Notes: generated from the sequence alone by a model not told the origin. DNA of 64,000 nucleotides from Pempheris klunzingeri (GCF_042242105.1 NC_092012.1:16938543-17002542); one strand, 5' to 3'. Positions 1-23,343 are shown, counted from the stretch's first letter. Numbers and translations: made by a program.

Positions 1-369
1 ACTAAAGACATCCTGTTTGTCTCCTGCTAACCTACACTTTGCCCCACTATCCACACACATACTTTTGTGTGGTTTCTTTTTCAGAAAGGCAAGATAGATG
101 GCCTGTGCAACACAGAGGTGACACATTTAATCAGACCTCTGTAAAATGGCATTTTCTCTCCAAATATGCACACATACATTACTTGCAGGGTGCATGTGAC
201 ACGTGCATTTTTTCTGTGTGTGTACTTGTTTTGTTAATTTAAAAGTTAAAGTTATTCATACGTTGTAAGAACATAGTGGCTCTTTGAGCAGCCTGTTTTT
301 GGCTGTCTGCCTGCTGAACAGCACTGCTCTGTACTGCGAGAAATGAAGTGTTTCCCAAACAACCACTGC

Positions 370-371
<2 letters not shown>

Positions 372-412
<41 letters not shown>
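372..412. repeat. (CA)n microsatellite
   Basis: About 20 perfect CA units, followed at about 431-460 by an AT-rich stretch with ATATAT runs. Lies in the 3' flank of fbln7. Confidence 0.97.
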
Positions 413-415
<3 letters not shown>

Positions 416-496
416 TTGTACTTGAATGAAATATATGCATATATATAGGTGTATATATATCAGTAAATAAAGGAAATGTTAGGGTTTACGTGGTGT

Positions 497-502
497 TTTA
501 AT
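497..502 (-). terminator. Candidate fbln7 poly(A) signal (ATTAAA)
   Basis: The first ATTAAA or AATAAA hexamer on the minus strand below the fbln7 stop, giving a 3' UTR of about 650 bases. A long TG tract on the minus strand follows about 90 bases further, which could serve as GU-rich downstream sequence. No transcript end can be seen directly. Confidence 0.3.
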
Positions 503-1150
503 GATTGTATTGAAGGCTAGAATATTATAGCTGCAATGAAATCAGAATATAAAGAAAATCTTCACACATCATGATTACATGTCCAGTATATGTAACATAA
601 ATGCATAAACTGTCATTTACAAAAATAGCACTTTCTTCCAGGGTGGACTGTCTGCATATCTTCTGGTTCCTCCGGTCGAATGCTGTTTAACTGTTTGCTA
701 CATCATGTACATCATTCACCTTTTATATCTCCTACACTCATTTCTATCTTCTTTTGTAATAAATATGTTGTTGTTAATCCATACACAAACTCCTGATCTC
801 ATCGTTAAATCAACCCAAACATACATCACTCACTTTGTATTTCTATAGCTTATTACCGTTGCCCCTGAGGAGCCCATATTCTAAAACATTTACTGTGCGC
901 AGCTGTGCAAGACAGGTGTAATCCATTCATCACTTCACAGAGTCAATATGCTGGATCATGTTTACTTTACTACAGGTTTAGAGACCTGGCTGCAGCAACT
1001 CCCTTAGCAACAATACAGGCAACTCTAAAGATAGATGCCACAAAACATCAGATCATCACACAACCATGAGCAAAAAGAGTCCTTAGCTAAATCCAAACCA
1101 CCTTTTTGGCCTTTGTGGTCTAATTGTGTTCCACTTTCATCCCTCTCTAT

Positions 1151-1514
1151 CTAGAACTCATACTGGGAGACAAACATGGTGACTTTAGTGATGTACCTCC
1201 CCAGCTGGACTCGTCTCTCCAGCTCACTCATCTCCACCTCTGCCTCCAGCGTGGCAGGGCCTTGTACGGGGCTCACCAGCATCAGCTGACCTGTGAGACG
1301 GTCTGAACGCTGGACTGTGAAGTGGCGCCGAGCTTGCTTTCCCCCCAGCAGGGAGAAGCGAAGCGTGTCACCCATTGGGCGTAATGCTGAGACCCTGAAC
1401 ATGACACGAGGGGCTGACAAGTTGGATACGACAGCCAGGTAATGGTAGGAGAAGGAGTTTGGGGCTTGGGAACACGCCTTGTTGTCCACAGGACAGGGGT
1501 TACGCTCACATCGC
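1151..1514 (-). CDS. fbln7: fbln7 last coding exon (fibulin C-terminal module)
   Basis: Encodes residues 329-449 and the TAG stop. It opens RCERNPCPVD and contains SFSYHYLAVVSNL, LRFSLLGGK, FTVQRSDRLTGQL and ITKVTMFVSQYEF, which are hallmarks of the fibulin-type C-terminal domain. Confidence 0.96.
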
Positions 1515-4500
1515 CTGAAAAAAGAAGTGAAACCTGAGGAAGCTGTAGCTGAAACAGTTAATCCAAGAGTAAGAAATGGTGGAATCTATTGAATCAAATT
1601 CAATCTTATATTGAACCTGAATGTGAAAAAAATGGTTAAGGATGATGCTCACATGGGCGATGTCTTGACATATGTAGCATTAGGGACTTTGGGGCAGTCC
1701 ACACGGACACACTGGAAACCACCATATGTGTTAATGCAAATCTGGTCCTTTGTGCAGTTGTTTTGTCTGGTGGCACACTCATCAATGTCTGAGAGGAAAC
1801 ACCAACACAGTGAGACATTTATCTAAACAGCAAAGTTAGTTTGGATATCAATCATACTGTATGAGACTTTCATTCTCAGTTTTTGTGAATTTTGTGAACT
1901 GGAGCCATTTTTAAGATATTTGCAGTTGAATCTACTATAGTTTTTTTTTTTTTAATCTATGGACTCCCAGTGTCCCTGTGGTTCTGGTCCTTAACATAAA
2001 TAGCCTTTATGCTGTAAGTATCCTAAGCAACACAATATATACCAAGTATGTAGTACATCAAATGGGACACCAGGCCAGAAGTAAGAATATTGTACTGTGG
2101 TGTGGACGTGTTGTTTTTTTTCAGCAACATTTGGTATTTTAGAAACTATCTTCTTGAATATTTATCTTACTATTAAGGACAGGGTTTTGAGACAAAAATG
2201 AAAGATAATGGAAAAGCAAAACATTAAAAAGAGAGAAAAAAAAGTGAGGGCACCTTTACAGCTGCGTCCGTCACGGGTCACATTGTATCCAACAGGGCAG
2301 GAACAGCGGTAGCCTCCAGGGGTGTTAACACAAGCATGTAAACACAGTCTCCCAGCCTGGCCATTATGGAACAGCTCACATTCATCTATATCTGAAGTGA
2401 ACAACGCACACACACACAGGTAACATCCTAGTTGGAAACATAAATGTTTGCATCTGTTTCTGTTACAGGGCAGGTATTAGTCATACCAGTGCAGGTGCCA
2501 CTGTCCCTTCCAGAAATGGTGTATCCTGGCTCACAGGTGCAGTGGGTGGTCCCCTGCATTACAGTGCAGCGTGATGGACGAACAAAGGGCCCAGTGGTGG
2601 CAGCCGGTAAGGTAGCAGCAGCGGCAGTGGCAGGGGAGGTGGCGGCAGAGGTGTTTGTCATGGTGACAAAAACTGAATGAGGAAGACAGGAAGGAGAAAA
2701 AGTAAGCAGTTGTAAACTGAGTTTTCATTCCCTGCTGTAACATTTTCAATACAATAGCTCTGTATCTTCCCTGAGGCTCAGCAAATTTCATATAGATATG
2801 TTTTTAAGGCACATAAACAGAACGATAAAACTCCTAAATATTGATATCCACTGTCCTATCTGGTGTCCTATAGTAACAAATTGCACGTTAGCATGGAAAT
2901 ATTAAATCAACAGAGAAAAAGAAAACAAACTGGGCTCCAGAAATTCAAAGTCTCTGTTTGTGCATTAAACTACCTACGTCAAGGAGGAGACCACTGCCAC
3001 TCAACCATCATCGACTTCAGGTTGAAATTAAATAAAACTCCACTTTGTGGTGTGTTGCTCTGGATTGTATTGGCAAGCTAAACCACTGGCCAGTGTAATC
3101 TCATTTGGCAGACTGGGAGGATTTAGATGCTCCCTATACAAAAGATGCTCTGCACTAAAGCATTCCTTCAATACTTATTTCTTATGTAGATCGCATACTA
3201 ATCTATCAAAACATTTGGTGCAACCCAAACTCCTGGCATTTGAAGTTTTTCTTTTTATCTAAATCTAAGATTGTAAAGTAAAGCTACATCCCTTACATGT
3301 GTGTGTGGTCTGAGTATTATACTTACATGTTGGCACGGGGCTCTGACAGGTAGCTCCGGACCAGCCTTTGGCACAAACACAAGAAAACTGGTTCACTTCA
3401 TCCACACATGTTCCACCATTGAGGCACGGAGAGGATGTGCACTCATTGATGTCTGAGGGAAAAAGACAGAAAGGAAGATTACAGAAGAAAACTTCATTGC
3501 TGCTTTTGAACCGTCTAAGGACACACGCAACCAAATATCTTTGATGCTTTAAGATAAAAGAATGTGACATCATGGCATATTTATGCTGGAGAAGGAGTAA
3601 GGAAAAAATGGAGCAGATGAGTTAATGTTAGGTGCAGCCAAAGTGGAGGAGAAGCCATGTCCTGATCAAACAGCCTTTGAGTTGTTATCTTAAAGTCAGC
3701 GAGCTGTCAGAGGGTATAGAGATTGGAATATCGCATGTCACAGCATTCAATAAGCTCGCTGGATAATGACCAATGTACACAAAGAGGAAATCTGATCATG
3801 GATCACATATGAAATGTATCTCTACATAGAAGAAATGTTGGTGACATGCATCATGCACAAAAAGAGGAATGGCAATAGAAAGCAGGAGAGGGGAAGCTCA
3901 CAAAGAGGACGATGACAGGGTTGTAAAAGTGATCAGTGGGTTAGATAACGTTGGTGGTCAGAGTGAAGAAGAGGAGTGATACTAGTAGGGGGACGATGAG
4001 GAGGAGGAAGTGCAGAAAGTGACCATCAGAGTGAGGCCAGGTAGCAGAAGATCAGTGTGCTGGTGCTGCACCTCGGCAGCTAGTCTGCTGGCCGCTCCAG
4101 GTCAGGCTCTCCTGACAAACCCTGCTCTCTGATCCCACCAGTTCATAACCGGGGTCACACAGAAAGTGAACCTCGTGGCCCACACTGTGTGACTTGCCAA
4201 GTTTCCTGCCATTGAGGGGCGCGTCCAGTTTTGTGCAGGTGCCTGTTGGAAAAGCAGATGTTGATAAAAAAAAAAAAAAAGAAGCAGAATGGCAGATATT
4301 TCACCATCTAACATTTGAGTAAACCAGTCTGTCTGAGGGGTTTTTGCTTACTGTTGATGGCTCTTGTGGTCTGTTTCCCTGCACTGCTCTGCAACAGGTT
4401 TATTTTCTTCTTCAGATTGCGCAGACTCTGCAAGTACGAGGCTTCATGGGCTGAGAGAAGCTTCTGGACCTGCTTTAGAGAGCCCTGTATTTCCTGTCTG

Positions 4501-6741
4501 CTGGGACAGTCCTGCAACACAACAGAGAGGAGCACTAACGTCATTAAGTGCTGATTAATATTTCACAACAAACTTGTTCAAAGCTGATGAGCTATGATTT
4601 GTGATAATGATTTTAATATGAGAAGATTATGATTTTTGATAACACTGCATTCTGCAAAGCCTTAGGAGCATTTCAGAGTGTATGGCACTATACATAATGT
4701 TACTATTTGACTCTTGGAAGTTACAGAAACACTCTCATTTTGTGTTTATCATTTTGTTTCAATGTGTTTTCTGAAAGGAAGAATGCTGTTTTTCTGACTT
4801 TATGAATACAGCAAAGCTGCTCCTCTGGCTCAGGTAACTTAAAAATAAATATTTGTCAACATGAAAAAGAGGCCGCACGGCCACAAGCCACTGATGTCAT
4901 TGATGAATTAGCCAAAACAATAATTTTGCATTCACTCCGACATTTCCATTCATTCACAAGACTTAAAACAACAATGATTTTTACAACCAAAAGATTTAAT
5001 AGCGTCTGAGCCTGAAAATGTACTTATCTACAAAATGTTACCTCATACTCAATCATCACGTTGCACTCATACAATTGAAATTTCAGTTCCCAGCTACCGG
5101 ATGACCTCAAATAAATTACACCTGGCTGTTTTTTTCTGTGTGCATATTGTTGAATTTTTTGGGAGGAATAAACACCCTGAAAGGCCTGCAGATACCCAAG
5201 GTTACACTACAAAAGTTTCTTTGATTTTTTTATATACAGCTCAACTGTGCAAGTAGATGGTTTAATTCAAAGAACAGTATGAAATAAACTCTGTAACCAC
5301 AAACAGAGCCAGCTCCACTGCATGTAAACAAATGAAAGTCTGCTGAAGGAGTTCACTTGAAGACCTGTGCAGCACAGAAGCTGGGCTGTTATATGAGGGT
5401 GTAAATGCAGTAGGATCAGAGTATGTTTGACCACTGTAAGTATTTGTAAGGGGGAACCACCTCCTCTCAAAGCTAGCTACTGTAACATAGTCATAAACAG
5501 GCGAACGCTCCCTGAAAGTAACCACTTTACTATTCCTGAGATGCGGTTTTTAGGTGTGACCGTGCGTGGAGGTTTAAAATCTTCATCACATAAAGTTATA
5601 TAACAGCCATGTGTATGTTTAGGAGAGGGGATGAACTCAGCAAATGCTATTTAGCTTACATTATGGGCAATCACTTGCTCTTTATAATGTGGTGGATTTA
5701 GGGCTTCGGGTCGGTCAGCCGGGTATGAACGCCCTCAGCATAAACATCACCTCCTATTGGCCGAAGGGGCAAGGGAGTGGCGCTGACTAGTTTTCTATCC
5801 ATGTCCTCTCCTTCATTCAACAGCGTCATTCTACGCCCTCTGCCCTGTCCTCTCATGCATGTTTTCAAACAACCAATTAGTGTTTTCGTCCAGCCAGAGT
5901 TATGTAAGAAGAGTCAATATTTGTTGAAAACACCTTTCTGATTTGGACAGAACTGGGGTTTGGAGAAACTTCAGTTGGCCGGGGGGGTGGGGGTGGGGGC
6001 ATGGGGGGGTTGTCAAAGGCCTCTTTCTGCTTGTGCTAAGCAACATTTCACATGGCCACATGTTATGCAGTGCTGGAGCTCTTGAGTACAAGAGTAATAA
6101 TACTGTACAGGACTGGTAAATCTCACCAGATTTCTTACTCAATGTGTCACAACACTGAAACAATGAAATGCAACTTTGAGCTCGCACATACATGCATACA
6201 CACGACCTAAACCCTCCCACTCACATTCTAATGGACATTTTACAAACGCACACAGGCCATCTCTCAGTCAAACTATCAAATACACGAGAAAGGAACAGAA
6301 ACGCATGCAGAGGCTCTAAGAGAGTCACACACAGACTGGTGCAGCTTTTGGGGAAAGTCTAGCAGGATTGCAGTGAAGCACAGCAGAGACATATTGATTG
6401 TATTTATTCAGTGAAGTCTCTGGGGTCTTGTTCGTGAAGCTTGCATGCAAAGTAAAGGTGACTCATAGTTTGCTCTGTCAAAAACGTTCCATGTGATGTC
6501 AAGCAAGGACATTCAAAGTAGTGTGTGCTTTTATTAATCAATTCAACAGATAGAATAGATATATCTTCACGAGCATGTGTTAATCTGAGCATCATCTGAT
6601 ATAACTGGAATGATAAGCTGGTGAAGTCACCCATTAGTTCATTAGAACATTAGAGACACCGCTCTCACTCACCTGTCCAAAAGTAGGATGGAGCGAGCAG
6701 AAGCACAATAAGGTGATGACAATCGCCGTAGACCCAAACAT
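1151..6741 (-). CDS. fbln7: Fibulin-7, complete gene, 8 coding exons, 449 aa
   Basis: Secreted extracellular-matrix glycoprotein of the fibulin family; in mammals it is a cell-adhesion molecule of tooth, cartilage and vessels. Coding exons (high to low coordinate): 6741-6673, 4511-4352, 4242-4072, 3452-3327, 2672-2487, 2391-2254, 1788-1653, 1514-1151. All junctions are GT-AG and phases close exactly (1350 nt with the TAG stop). Domain order: signal peptide 1-22, coiled-coil segment 24-76, sushi/CCP domain about 77-133, calcium-binding EGF 134-171, Thr/Ala-rich linker plus a half-EGF 176-237, cbEGF 238-283, cbEGF 284-311, fibulin C-terminal module about 312-449 ending in SQYEF. The sushi plus coiled-coil N-terminus separates fibulin-7 from other fibulins. 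Length is close to the human protein (about 440 aa, from memory). The start at 6741 was chosen because it opens the signal peptide and joins exon 2 in frame. No break was seen. Confidence 0.96.
1653..1788 (-). CDS. fbln7: fbln7 coding exon 7 (calcium-binding EGF 3)
   Basis: Encodes residues 284-328. It starts DIDECATR and carries CINTYGGFQC (hydroxylation consensus), then CPKVPNATYVKTSP leading into the C-terminal module. Phase 1 in, phase 2 out; donor GTGAGC. Confidence 0.94.
2254..2391 (-). CDS. fbln7: fbln7 coding exon 6 (calcium-binding EGF 2)
   Basis: Encodes residues 238-283. It starts DIDECELF and carries CVNTPGGYRC, which matches the Asn/Asp hydroxylation consensus of calcium-binding EGF domains. 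It ends at SCK before donor GTGCCC, which is weaker than the other donors. Confidence 0.95.
2487..2672 (-). CDS. fbln7: fbln7 coding exon 5 (Thr/Ala-rich linker and half-EGF)
   Basis: Encodes residues 176-237. The first 30 or so residues are rich in Thr, Ala and Pro with an N-glycosylation sequon (NTS). The second half has a short cysteine module (C-TVMQGTTH-C-T-C-EPGY...GTC) matching the incomplete EGF at this place in mammalian fibulin-7. Confidence 0.9.
3327..3452 (-). CDS. fbln7: fbln7 coding exon 4 (EGF-like domain 1)
   Basis: Encodes residues 134-175. The DINEC opening, CLNGGTC and CVCAKGWSGATC give six cysteines of a calcium-binding EGF module. Phase 1 at both ends. Confidence 0.95.
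4072..4242 (-). CDS. fbln7: fbln7 coding exon 3 (sushi/CCP domain)
   Basis: Encodes residues 77-133. The four-cysteine sushi pattern is visible: C-T-K-L-D-A-P-L-N-G, then CDPGYELVG, then C before ESLTW, then SCR at the end, with the conserved Trp between the third and fourth Cys. Phase 1 at both ends, so the domain is one exon. Confidence 0.94.
4352..4511 (-). CDS. fbln7: fbln7 coding exon 2 (coiled coil)
   Basis: Encodes residues 24-76 plus one base. It starts DCPSRQEIQG after a TTGCAG acceptor, then a Leu/Lys/Gln-rich helix (QKLLSAHEASYLQSLRNLKK) fits a coiled coil, as in mammalian fibulin-7. Donor GTAAGC. Confidence 0.92.
4512..6672 (-). other. fbln7 intron 1
   Basis: The longest fbln7 intron, about 2.2 kb. 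I see no coding exon in it. The part near 5700-5890 has several CpG dinucleotides and two CCAAT-type motifs (TATTGGCC at about 5756 and CCAATTAG at 5874), so an internal promoter is possible but unproven. A G-rich run lies at about 5981-6010. Confidence 0.7.
6673..6741 (-). CDS. fbln7: fbln7 coding exon 1 (signal peptide)
   Basis: Encodes residues 1-23, starting MFGSTAIVITLLCF: a short N-region, a hydrophobic core, then a small-residue region (FGQ) typical of signal peptidase cleavage. It ends in phase 0 with CAG followed by the donor GTGAGTG on the minus strand. A longer open frame overlaps it in another phase and is not the gene. Confidence 0.9.
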
Positions 6742-7010
6742 GTTTCACTGATCCCGGTCCAGTCAACGACCAATCCTCAGATGTGTTAGAAGTTTGCAGG
6801 CAGTGTGAACTTTGACTGTGTGCAGGGACTCCAGGTGAGGGAATGACCACAGTTGGAAAAAGCTGCAGCAGCAAACCGCTGCGGAATGCTGGGTTTACTC
6901 TTCAGGAGCCAATCAGGGAACGAGACCTTAAGAAAAATGTGACCACATTATTATCCCTTTACTTAATTTGGTGTGCACTTCCTCTCTGCTCAAAGCAGCT
7001 TAGTTTTTTT
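6742..7010 (-). promoter_or_regulatory. Probable fbln7 promoter/5' UTR region
   Basis: Region upstream of the fbln7 ATG. CCAAT motifs occur at about 6770 (ACCAATCC) and 6909 (GCCAATCAGG). No TATA box was found close by. The transcription start is not visible from sequence, so the extent is a guess. Confidence 0.35.
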
Positions 7011-8533
7011 CTTGTTTATTGAGAAGTGGAAGAAAACGGAACTTTTCCGGAAAGGTTGTTCTAGATCATGCACGAGAAGCGTTATTAAAGAATGAAATTA
7101 TAATAATTGTGAAGCATTTTGACCACTTTGTGTGCTTACACAAAAGGGTACAGCCACAAAACTTCACCTGCTGGCATGAGTTTGTAACGTTTAAAATATA
7201 CATTTGAACCTTTTTTATTAGTACACATCCGCTCATCTGACTCATCTGACTGTGATCTGTCAGCTCAAGTGAAATCAGAATGCAGCCTTTGCTACCAGTG
7301 ATGGACACAATGCTGTTTGCCAGAGAAGCTACAGAGAGGCTGAACCCTCGACAGGAATATAACAAGACGGATGAAGCTGACATATAGTAAATATTATTAT
7401 TTAGGATTGCTGCAGGCTGACAGCATTGGTGATATACAGCTGTATAAGACTTTTTCTAACCATGTGCCATACCATTTCTTTAGGCAGAGACGCTTTTGTG
7501 AAGACGACTATGAGGCAGCCAGGTTGCATCTGTGACGGCTGACGAGGTAAATATGGCTCTTAAATTACTTTACAACCTTCACTCTACAAGATGTCTGAAT
7601 CATCTTCTTTTCTACTGCCGGTTATGGAGGAAGTAAAATTACACTGATTCTACAGACAAGCTGTCTTTGCTGACAATTTGATTACTTAAATGGTAAAGAT
7701 GTGACAGTACAACTGAACTATGCTGCTGTAGAGAGAACACACATAGCGCAGATGGACTTTTGTCCTCAGTGAGTGCAGCCAACACCACTCAAGTTCAAAG
7801 AGTAATGAGAAGGCTCAGATTCTTGAGTGCTGCTTTGAGATGAAGCAAGAACGATCTTACAGCGGTTGCTTTGGTTGGAGGATGTACCTGAGGAATATTC
7901 TTAGTGGGTGGCTGAGTCTGACTGAGCCCAGAACAAACCGTGTTTACTGCTGTCGCTTGGCTCAGCAGGGTCAGACAGTTCCTTCCTGATGTAGCAGAAT
8001 CATATAAGAAAGATAAGAAATAACTGGGCAGCCCGGGGACTGAATCCTCAGTGCGAAATACATTCAGCCCACAGGGGGAGTGAAATGAGTGGGAGTCTAC
8101 AATATCGCCAGACACTGCATCATCCCACAATGTGTGAATCATGACTCATGCCTTGCACGGTGGCTCCAGAAAAAAACATGTCACCGTGTCTAAAACAGAC
8201 ACCCAGACAGTCTCATCCTGTACCTTTCCACACTCACATCTATCTGGACGCTCGGTAATGCTTCATGATAGCGTCTGAGAAAAATATCATCAACACATTT
8301 TGCTTAAAAATAGAATATTAGCACCAGCACCAAAGCCCCATCTGTAGTGATTCATCAGAATGACGGACATCAGTCTCTCAAAACAAACTTGCTCTAGTTT
8401 AACAATGATGAACAGTCATGCTCAGCCAACCAAGAGTAAACCTCTGTTTGTCATTCAGATCGGGAAATGATGATAGAGGCGATGAAGCAATATGCTTTTG
8501 TCCTCAATGACGGTGGTGCTAGTTACACACTGA

Positions 8534-8929
8534 CAGTGGTGGAAAGTATGAATATTTAGCTCTAAATGGACTCAATCACTATACTTAAGTACAGTTTTGA
8601 GACACTTTACTTAAGACACTTTAGTATTTAGTATATAGAGTATTTCCCGTTTATATATTCTTTCTTTCTTATTCTAATTCAAAGTATTTTGGAGAAAAAT
8701 ACTTGTACTTTTTACTCCACTACACTTATTTCAACAGTCAAAACTTGACTAATTACAACATTAAAAACTGCTTATGTGTTTATGTATCGGTGATAATAAA
8801 CCAGTAATATAACATTCATAAAAATCTTTAAAAGGGAACACATTTACTTTTAGTTATACATTAAATTTGAACTTTGAGAATTATAGAAACTTTTACATAA
8901 GTAAATGATTTAAATACTTCCACCATCTG
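8534..8929. mobile_element. Short hAT-like MITE (CAGTGGTGGAAAGTA family)
   Basis: Starts CAGTGGTGGAAAGTAT and ends with ATACTTCCACCATCTG, whose reverse complement is nearly the same (CAGATGGTGGAAGTAT). The interior is AT-rich with stretches like GTACTTTTTACTCCACTACA. I recall this as an abundant non-autonomous DNA transposon family in fish. No coding capacity; no clear 8-bp target duplication remains. It sits between fbln7 and clec18. Confidence 0.75.
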
Positions 8930-9240
8930 CTATGATGTCTGCGCTATAAAGTGAACAAATAAATAAAGAAATATATGAAAGTTTGAATCTATTTCCAAGG
9001 GTCTGGTATTCCCAGACAAAACTGAATGAAGGTTAATATAGCCCGGTGCAATAAGGATGTTTCAGATCTCTTGTTCTGGTAACAGCAACAAATATTTTGT
9101 GCTCTTCCCTTGAAAGATCTTAACATGATTTTCTATAATACCTTCCATGTGGGTGGTTGTTGTTTCTCTTGCATGTTTGCACCCACCTGCGCTGGAAAAA
9201 CGCGGTTTGGCACTGACTGTTTTCCAAAATAAAGGAATTA

Positions 9241-9424
9241 GAGGAGTGGCATGATTGTTTAATAAAATAGATTAACCACACTGCGTCCTTGAACAGAGAC
9301 ATGTGCTCGGGTGAGAGCTGTGGAAGAGAAAAGAGGGAGGAGAAGAGCATGGGAGGGGGGGGGGGGGGGGGGGATAACTGAGAGCAAGTGGCCACTGTTG
9401 TCGCAGACACCTCAGGAGTCCACG
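9241..9424 (+). promoter_or_regulatory. Probable clec18 core promoter and 5' UTR
   Basis: An AT-rich TATA-like motif (AATAAAATAG, 9261-9270) lies about 155 bases before the clec18 start codon. A run of 19 G residues (9355-9373) lies between. The transcription start is not visible. Confidence 0.35.
9355..9373. repeat. Poly(G) tract of 19 bases
   Basis: Uninterrupted G run just upstream of clec18, preceded by a purine-rich segment (GAGAAAAGAGGGAGGAGAAG). It could form a quadruplex, and its length is likely to be variable or misread. Confidence 0.95.
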
Positions 9425-20201
<10,777 letters not shown>

Positions 20202-20821
20202 CCTGGATTTCTCAAACAGTGAAACTGGGTTGGGACAATGACCACTGATAATGTTATATTTAGATTTCAAATCTAATTTGACTAGTTTTGAGTATAGATT
20301 GGATCTAGTGCAGGGTTGTCTGACTTCATTTAAGCAAATGCCACTTGTTGTGTCTTATCTTATTTGGGGTGATGTTTACCCAGATACAAGGGATATATCT
20401 GTAGATTATCAGTTTTCCATGTCACTTATTCTAAGCTTTGACGTTTGAAGACAAAAACATCTTATTTCAAGTTTCAGTTTTTTGGCTTATATGGCGGCAC
20501 ATTTTCAGAATTTCATTTCATGTTTAGACTTTGTTTGCTTGAAATAATTTGTTTTCTGTCACATCCAATTGATGAAAACAGTGCTTCAGGTGGTTTATGT
20601 TCTGTTCAATACAAGACAAACCTGTAGTCTCAGAATAATTTAGACCCAACATCCGTGATGACGAAATTAATGCAAACCAGAATAGCACATATCGTACACC
20701 CACAGAAATGACTATGGATGTAATCTTATCTGATAGACACTTCATGAAAAAGAACTAACTTTGATGTAAGTATATAATTATTGCTTAAAAATGTCATTGT
20801 TTTCACACACCAAGAGTCTAC

Positions 20822-21372
20822 AGCCATGCTAGTGGACCTATGAAGCTGTCGGCACAGCGGTACTTTGAGCTAAATGCTGATGTCAGCATGCTTAACGTAC
20901 TAACACTTGTTAATGAGGACTACACACAAAGTACAATGAATGCTGATGGGAACGCTTTGTTTTTGCAGATATTTGGTTATCCAAAATGTTGTTAGATAAA
21001 ACGTCAGAGGATCTCTAAAGTCATTGGAATTTGTCACTCTGGGAGCCATGAATGTGTGCACCAGAATGGTCCCATTCCATTTAGTAAATGTTGAGATAAT
21101 CCAGTGGAGAAGTGGAAACTTTGACCTGCATGATGCACTAAAGGAAAGGTCGAATGTTCACATTTGGATTCATCCTCTGTACCAAATTTCATGGCAATCT
21201 GTCTTAAAATTTATGAAACATTTCACACAGAACCAAAAAGGTCTACAACATCATGGTGATGCTGGAAGAAAAGCCAGGGGATCACTAAAGGGATTCATCA
21301 CCTGGTGAACATGAATAACTGGACAACATTCATGGAAATTCATGAGATATTTCACTTTGGACCAAAGTGGCT
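20822..21372 (+). repeat. Diverged copy of an AGCCATGCTAG-ended interspersed repeat
   Basis: Shares blocks with 59644-60085: the AGCCATGCTAG start, GAGCTAAATGCTGATGTCAG, GGCTGATGGGAA-type and GGGGATCACTAAAG-type segments, and TTTCATGGCAATC. Several internal blocks recur within the copy (CATTGGAATTTGTCACTCTG and similar modules). I recall this family as very common in percomorph fish. It has no coding capacity. Confidence 0.65.
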
Positions 21373-23343
21373 CACTGATATTGAGATGGTTAGAACCACA
21401 GCACCAATTACCAGTTGGCATGGTTGCTCAATAGTTGGGACACATGTTTACCAACCTGAAGATTGTAGGTGTTAGATCTGGTGAGAGAGGGCTCTGTAAA
21501 AGAATTCCCTGTGTCAACTAATCTTATTTCAGGTAATTTCCTCTTGATTTTAGTCATCTGTTAGTTGGACATCCTGATTTAATTTAAGAAATCTTTTCAA
21601 GTGAAAACTAGCTTACTGCACTGGCAGACAGATTTGCTTGTTTTAAGCACAAGCATGCTTTTATCAAGAAAGATGGCCTGAAATTCTTGCAGTGTGTGAC
21701 CTCAAAGTCGATTTGGTCCGCCATCATTAAAGGCTGTTCCAGTTCTCTTAATGCTGCTTTGAAGAGTGAAGAGATGGAGAAGAAAAGGCTTCTTGGAGTT
21801 ATGTTAGTTGGCTGTCTTGAAACCACATAATTTGTCAAACAGTGGGGACAGAACAAATAACAGCAGCACTGAAGCAACACTGGAGCAAAGAGTTAAATAA
21901 TTAAAGCTGAGATTTAATTTAGAGTACATTCTGCATAAGTCAAAACAACAGTGTGGATGTTAATTATGCTGACAGACTTAACTGCGATTGCGAACCTTGT
22001 AAATATTACCTGCTTCAAATCAACATGTTAGCATTTAGCTCAAAGCACTGCTGTGCCTTGCACAGCCACACAGGGCCACTAGCACAGTTGTTGTTTGAGA
22101 CTCTTACCCAGAGTAACTTTTAGAAACTGCACAAGCAAAATGAGCTTCAGTCCCATAATGCTCTGACCCCAGAAACTATTCACTTGACCCGAAAATAATG
22201 ATGCAAAAGAGAAATCCAGAAAAAAAGAGGAAGGGAATGTATTTTTAAAGACAGAGAATGGATATGAGTAGCTATGATATGAGATGGCTGGGAGAGCATG
22301 TGAATTTCTTAAAGGGATGAGTCGTTTTCTCACTTGTGCCACCTGTCAAATCAGTTGTTGGCATAATATCACTACCAGAGAGAAAGCATATAGCCACTCA
22401 GTGAGAAAAATACAGTATACTTTTATCAGAGAGCTGGTTTCTCTCTCTGATTAGAGAGAAGTTGACAACAGAGTGGGATTTGAATGTTTGATTCAAGAAA
22501 CAACGCATAACGTATTTAAAACAATATCCTGACTGCAGCTCTGCAAATAATCAGAGAACATCATGTGAGGCAATGTGATCTTGACAAAGAAAAGCAAACT
22601 GTGGCTGAGGTTACAAAGATGAATTAAATAGCTTTTTTTCCCCAAATAACGTGTCTCATGTGTCAAAATCTTGCTCCAGATAATCATAAAAAACCTGAAA
22701 AGGAAAATTCTATTTGCTGTAAGGTTGGTTCAGCACCTTGGTTAGAGAAAGCCTCTGTTGTAGTAATGTCACAATCAAGGTTTAGACTATCTTGCGGAAA
22801 TGGAATGGATGGAATGGAAATGTCCTGAAAATTCATGCCATTTCCATCACGCTCCTGCTTTAGTATTTCACAAACATGTTTATGAGTAAAATTACTGGGA
22901 TGTATCAGGTATGTTGAGGATGCCCTGAAGGGAGTAGATTCTCCTGACCTCTGTCAGAATAACACACGTCAAACCAACAAACAGATTCCTCAAGGTGCTT
23001 AATGTGTTTCTGTTGCTGATTTGCCCACAATGCTCACCGGCAGTGACTCGGCAGCTGGCAAACAAAACTAGATCTGTCTGCACGCAGAGGAGAGAGGAGA
23101 GGACATTTAATAACAGGAAAACAATGCAGATAGCTAAATAATGAATAACATGAACAAGGAGAATTACTGTTAGAGATGAAAATTGCTTACCTTATAAAGT
23201 TGTTTATCTTAACATACAGCAAATGACCTTACAGCAATTATTTTAGTTTAGTAATTAGTTTATTAAACTACTACATTCAGAATGAATTGAACTGTATTCA
23301 ATTAAATTAATTTGATCATAGCAAAAAAATGGAAGACTATATT

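Noticed and set aside
9311..9424. Upstream in-frame extension of clec18 from an ATG at 9311
   Set aside because: It translates a purine-rich and poly(G) stretch, depends on exact G-run length, and would place the signal peptide internally.
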